Source of the DNA: JAHJCW01 sp965369995
GTDB taxonomy: Bacteria > Fidelibacterota > Marinisomatia > Marinisomatales > JAHJCW01
Length of the DNA: 64,000 bases
Reading direction: 5' to 3'
Assembly: GCA_965369995.1 (NCBI GenBank)
Contig: CBDURO010000004.1
Location: 11,746-75,745 of the forward strand
In this document: positions 62,245 to 64,000 of the stretch, one piece after another
Layout: every line of letters starts with the position of its first letter
How positions within the stretch are numbered: the first letter of the stretch is position 1
Notes under the pieces: generated by a model
The model's database searches: none
The model's input: the letters and a program-made list of their open reading frames with translations, nothing else
What the model was told of the DNA's origin: nothing
Translations under genes and position numbers: made by a program

Positions 62245-62300
62245 TCCGCCAACGCTATGGCTATTTATCTATCGTAGCCTTAGCGTAGATAGACGGCGGA
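62245..62300. repeat. Nested imperfect inverted repeat in the pnt operon
   Basis: TCCGCC (62245-62250) and GGCGGA (62295-62300) close a stem whose inner part pairs ACGCTATGGCTA with TAGCCTTAGCGT imperfectly. It lies between the alpha subunit genes, so it would be transcribed; it may tune the relative expression or be a dispersed element. Confidence 0.55.
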
Positions 62301-62321
62301 TAAAAATTAAAGGAACCAGAA

Positions 62322-62594
62322 ATGGATATGATAAATATATTAACTGTTTTTATCCTGGCAATATTTGTTGGAAATGAGGTAATTACAAAAGTACCTCCTA
62401 CCCTGCATACACCTCTTATGTCAGGATCAAATGCAATCTCAGGGATTGCTATTGTTGGTGCGATTATCTCTACCAAAGTTGGTGGTGAGATTGGCACATG
62501 GTTAGGACTTGTTGCTGTTATATTTGCTACTATTAATGTTTTTGGTGGATTTATGGTAACTGACCGTATGTTAAAGATGTTTAAGAGAAAGTAG
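62322..62594 (+). CDS. pntAB: NAD(P) transhydrogenase small membrane alpha subunit
   Basis: A 90-aa membrane protein with three helices, the second part of the split alpha subunit. Seen are ILTVFILAIFVGNEVITKVPPTLHTPLMSGSNAISGI and the GGFMVTDRMLKMFK end, both typical of the family. It forms the proton channel with PntB. AAGGAACC precedes the ATG. It ends eight bases before pntB and follows the soluble subunit gene after a repeat. Confidence 0.95.
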   Translation: MDMINILTVFILAIFVGNEVITKVPPTLHTPLMSGSNAISGIAIVGAIISTKVGGEIGTWLGLVAVIFATINVFGGFMVTDRMLKMFKRK

Positions 62595-62602
62595 GGAATA
62601 CA

Positions 62603-63985
62603 ATGGAATACACAAAATTATTTTACGTTTTAGCGGCGGTTCTCTTCATTATTGGACTGAAAAAACTAAGTCACCCCAAAACTGCTCGTAATGGAAATAT
62701 CATCGCTTCCGTAGGAATGTTGATAGCCATCGTGGTAACACTCGTCGCATTTGATGTGTTAGACTACAAATTAATTGCTATCGGGATGATAATTGGTGCT
62801 ATTATTGGCTCAACTTTTGCGATAAGAGTAAAAATGACCGGAATGCCGCAAATGGTTGCGATATTCAACGGTTTCGGTGGTGGCGCCTCAGCATTGGTCG
62901 CTGCAGCGGAATTTTATACTAAAGTTGGTCACGGTGAACAGACAACATTTTTACTATCAACAATCGCTTTAAGTGTGTTAGTTGGCACTTTAACATTCAC
63001 GGGAAGTTTTATTGCATTCGGCAAACTGCAAGGATTCATTTCCGGTCAACCGATTGTATTTAAAGGACAGAAAGTATTAAATGCACTTATTGCTATTGCT
63101 TTAATTACTTGCTCAGTAATGATGGTAAATAATCCCGATCAAATGATGACCTACTTTTTAGCGGTAGTTGTTTTAGCTGCCCTATTGGGAATTACAATTG
63201 TCATTCCTATTGGCGGTGCCGATATGCCGGTTGTGATTTCACTTTTGAACTCCTATTCAGGAATTGCTGCAGCCGCAACAGGATTTGTCTTGCTTAATAA
63301 TGGACTGATCATCAGTGGCGCTTTGGTTGGTGCTTCCGGGCTTATCCTTACCAATATTATGTGTAAAGGTATGAACCGATCATTAGCTAATGTTATTTTT
63401 GGCGCTGTTGGTTTAACACAAGAAAGCGCCAGCGGCGATGCTGCGAAACAGTTAAATATCAAAAGTTACTCTACGGAAGAAGCTGCAATGATATTTGATG
63501 CTGCAGATAAAGTTATCATCGTTCCCGGTTATGGATTAGCGGTAGCTCAAGCACAACATGCCGCTCGTGAAGTTGCCGATTACCTTGAGAGTAAAGGTAA
63601 AACGATACTGTATGCGATCCATCCTGTAGCAGGACGTATGCCTGGTCATATGAATGTTCTTTTAGCGGAAGCCAATGTACCTTACGAACAGTTAAAAGAT
63701 CTTGATCAAATTAATCCTGAATTTGATACTTGCGACGTCGCATTGGTATTAGGTGCAAACGATGTTGTAAATCCGGCTGCACGTCATGATAAATCAAGTC
63801 CAATTTACGGTATGCCAATATTGGATGTCGATAAATCACGTACAGTTATCATCAATAAACGTACTATGAATCCGGGATTTGCCGGTATCCAAAATGAATT
63901 ATTTGGTTTTGATAATACTATCATGGTATTTGGTGATGCCAAGCAAATGCTTACTGATTTGTTGAAGGATTTGAAAGAGTTATAA
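62603..63985 (+). CDS. pntB: NAD(P) transhydrogenase subunit beta
   Basis: A 460-aa subunit. About eight to nine membrane helices fill the first 270 residues, with MTGMPQMVAIFNGFGGGASALVAAAEF and IGGADMPVVISLLNSYSGIAAAATGF. The C-terminal NADP(H)-binding domain shows VIIVPGYGLAVAQAQHA, HPVAGRMPGHMNVLLAEANVPY and DVALVLGANDVVNPAA. All three subunits make a complete enzyme. The window ends 15 bp later. Confidence 0.97.
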   Translation: MEYTKLFYVLAAVLFIIGLKKLSHPKTARNGNIIASVGMLIAIVVTLVAFDVLDYKLIAIGMIIGAIIGSTFAIRVKMTGMPQMVAIFNGFGGGASALVAAAEFYTKVGHGEQTTFLLSTIALSVLVGTLTFTGSFIAFGKLQGFISGQPIVFKGQKVLNALIAIALITCSVMMVNNPDQMMTYFLAVVVLAALLGITIVIPIGGADMPVVISLLNSYSGIAAAATGFVLLNNGLIISGALVGASGLILTNIMCKGMNRSLANVIFGAVGLTQESASGDAAKQLNIKSYSTEEAAMIFDAADKVIIVPGYGLAVAQAQHAAREVADYLESKGKTILYAIHPVAGRMPGHMNVLLAEANVPYEQLKDLDQINPEFDTCDVALVLGANDVVNPAARHDKSSPIYGMPILDVDKSRTVIINKRTMNPGFAGIQNELFGFDNTIMVFGDAKQMLTDLLKDLKEL

Positions 63986-63991
63986 TTTTAT

Positions 63992-64000
63992 GTCATTCTG
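63992..64000. repeat. Possible start of a GTCATT-type intergenic repeat
   Basis: The last bases GTCATTCTG resemble the opening of a widespread intergenic palindrome, but the window cuts it off. Only nine bases are seen. Confidence 0.25.

Overview
The window is AT-rich DNA from a Gram-negative bacterium, almost entirely genes, most of them on the minus strand. LptE, Omp85-like and other outer-membrane proteins, a secreted protease ending in a T9SS-type sorting domain, and a DUF5683-like protein point to the FCB (Bacteroidota-related) superphylum. A Marinimicrobia/Ignavibacteria-like lineage is my best guess, by inference only. No rRNA, CRISPR array, prophage or insertion sequence was found. 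|| Layout. 0.1-7 kb (mixed strands): an alanine/sodium symporter, a pentapeptide-repeat potassium channel split by an in-frame TAA, an inverted-repeat element, a type II toxin-antitoxin pair, a 6TM potassium channel with a zinc-ribbon tail, a glycosidase-like lipoprotein and an inositol monophosphatase. 7-16.3 kb (minus): dnaX, ybaB, recR, pgsA, pgpA, cinA, thpR, recA, recX and a PurL-like gene that has lost its active-site motifs. 16.4-16.8 kb (minus): tRNA-Ala(CGC) followed after 22 nt by a large-type SRP RNA. 17-21 kb (minus): a thioesterase, a D-lactate-dehydrogenase-type flavo-iron-sulfur protein, a SelW/Rdx-like selenoprotein whose UGA codon hides its start from ordinary gene calling, and an unknown protein. 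21.4-31 kb: an SRPBCC protein, three overlapping envelope genes (secreted propeller, 1097-aa barrel, Omp85-like barrel), membrane proteins and lepA. 31-47 kb: thioredoxin, nadE, acylphosphatase, asnS, lptE, a sigma-54 activator, galE, uvrB, rpsT (plus), guaB, hutH and an exonuclease-DinG helicase fusion. 46-55 kb (minus): a tightly overlapping run of a geranylgeranyl-reductase-like flavoprotein, ferredoxin, membrane protein, NSS transporter, DUF5683-like protein, lipid kinase and RidA, then a PCC-domain protein and alaS. 55-64 kb: an outer-membrane barrel with calcium-loop repeats, a secreted AMIN-like protein, the T9SS metallopeptidase, a glutaredoxin, thiI and the three-gene proton-translocating transhydrogenase pntA-pntA2-pntB. 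|| How the genes work together. The recA block couples recombination (RecA, RecX, RecR), replication (DnaX) and phospholipid head-group synthesis (PgsA, PgpA). Transhydrogenase, ferredoxin, the lactate-type dehydrogenase, thioredoxin, glutaredoxin and the selenoprotein give a redox theme, though they are not one operon. Several intergenic gaps carry palindromic or short tandem repeats that look like dispersed elements; three genes end inside such repeats. || The most notable item is the selenoprotein at 17775-17999: UGA sits exactly at the second redox position of CxxU, a small hairpin follows 15 nt later, and a Shine-Dalgarno sequence precedes the GTG start. The decayed PurL paralogue next to recX and the nonsense-split channel gene are also worth checking.
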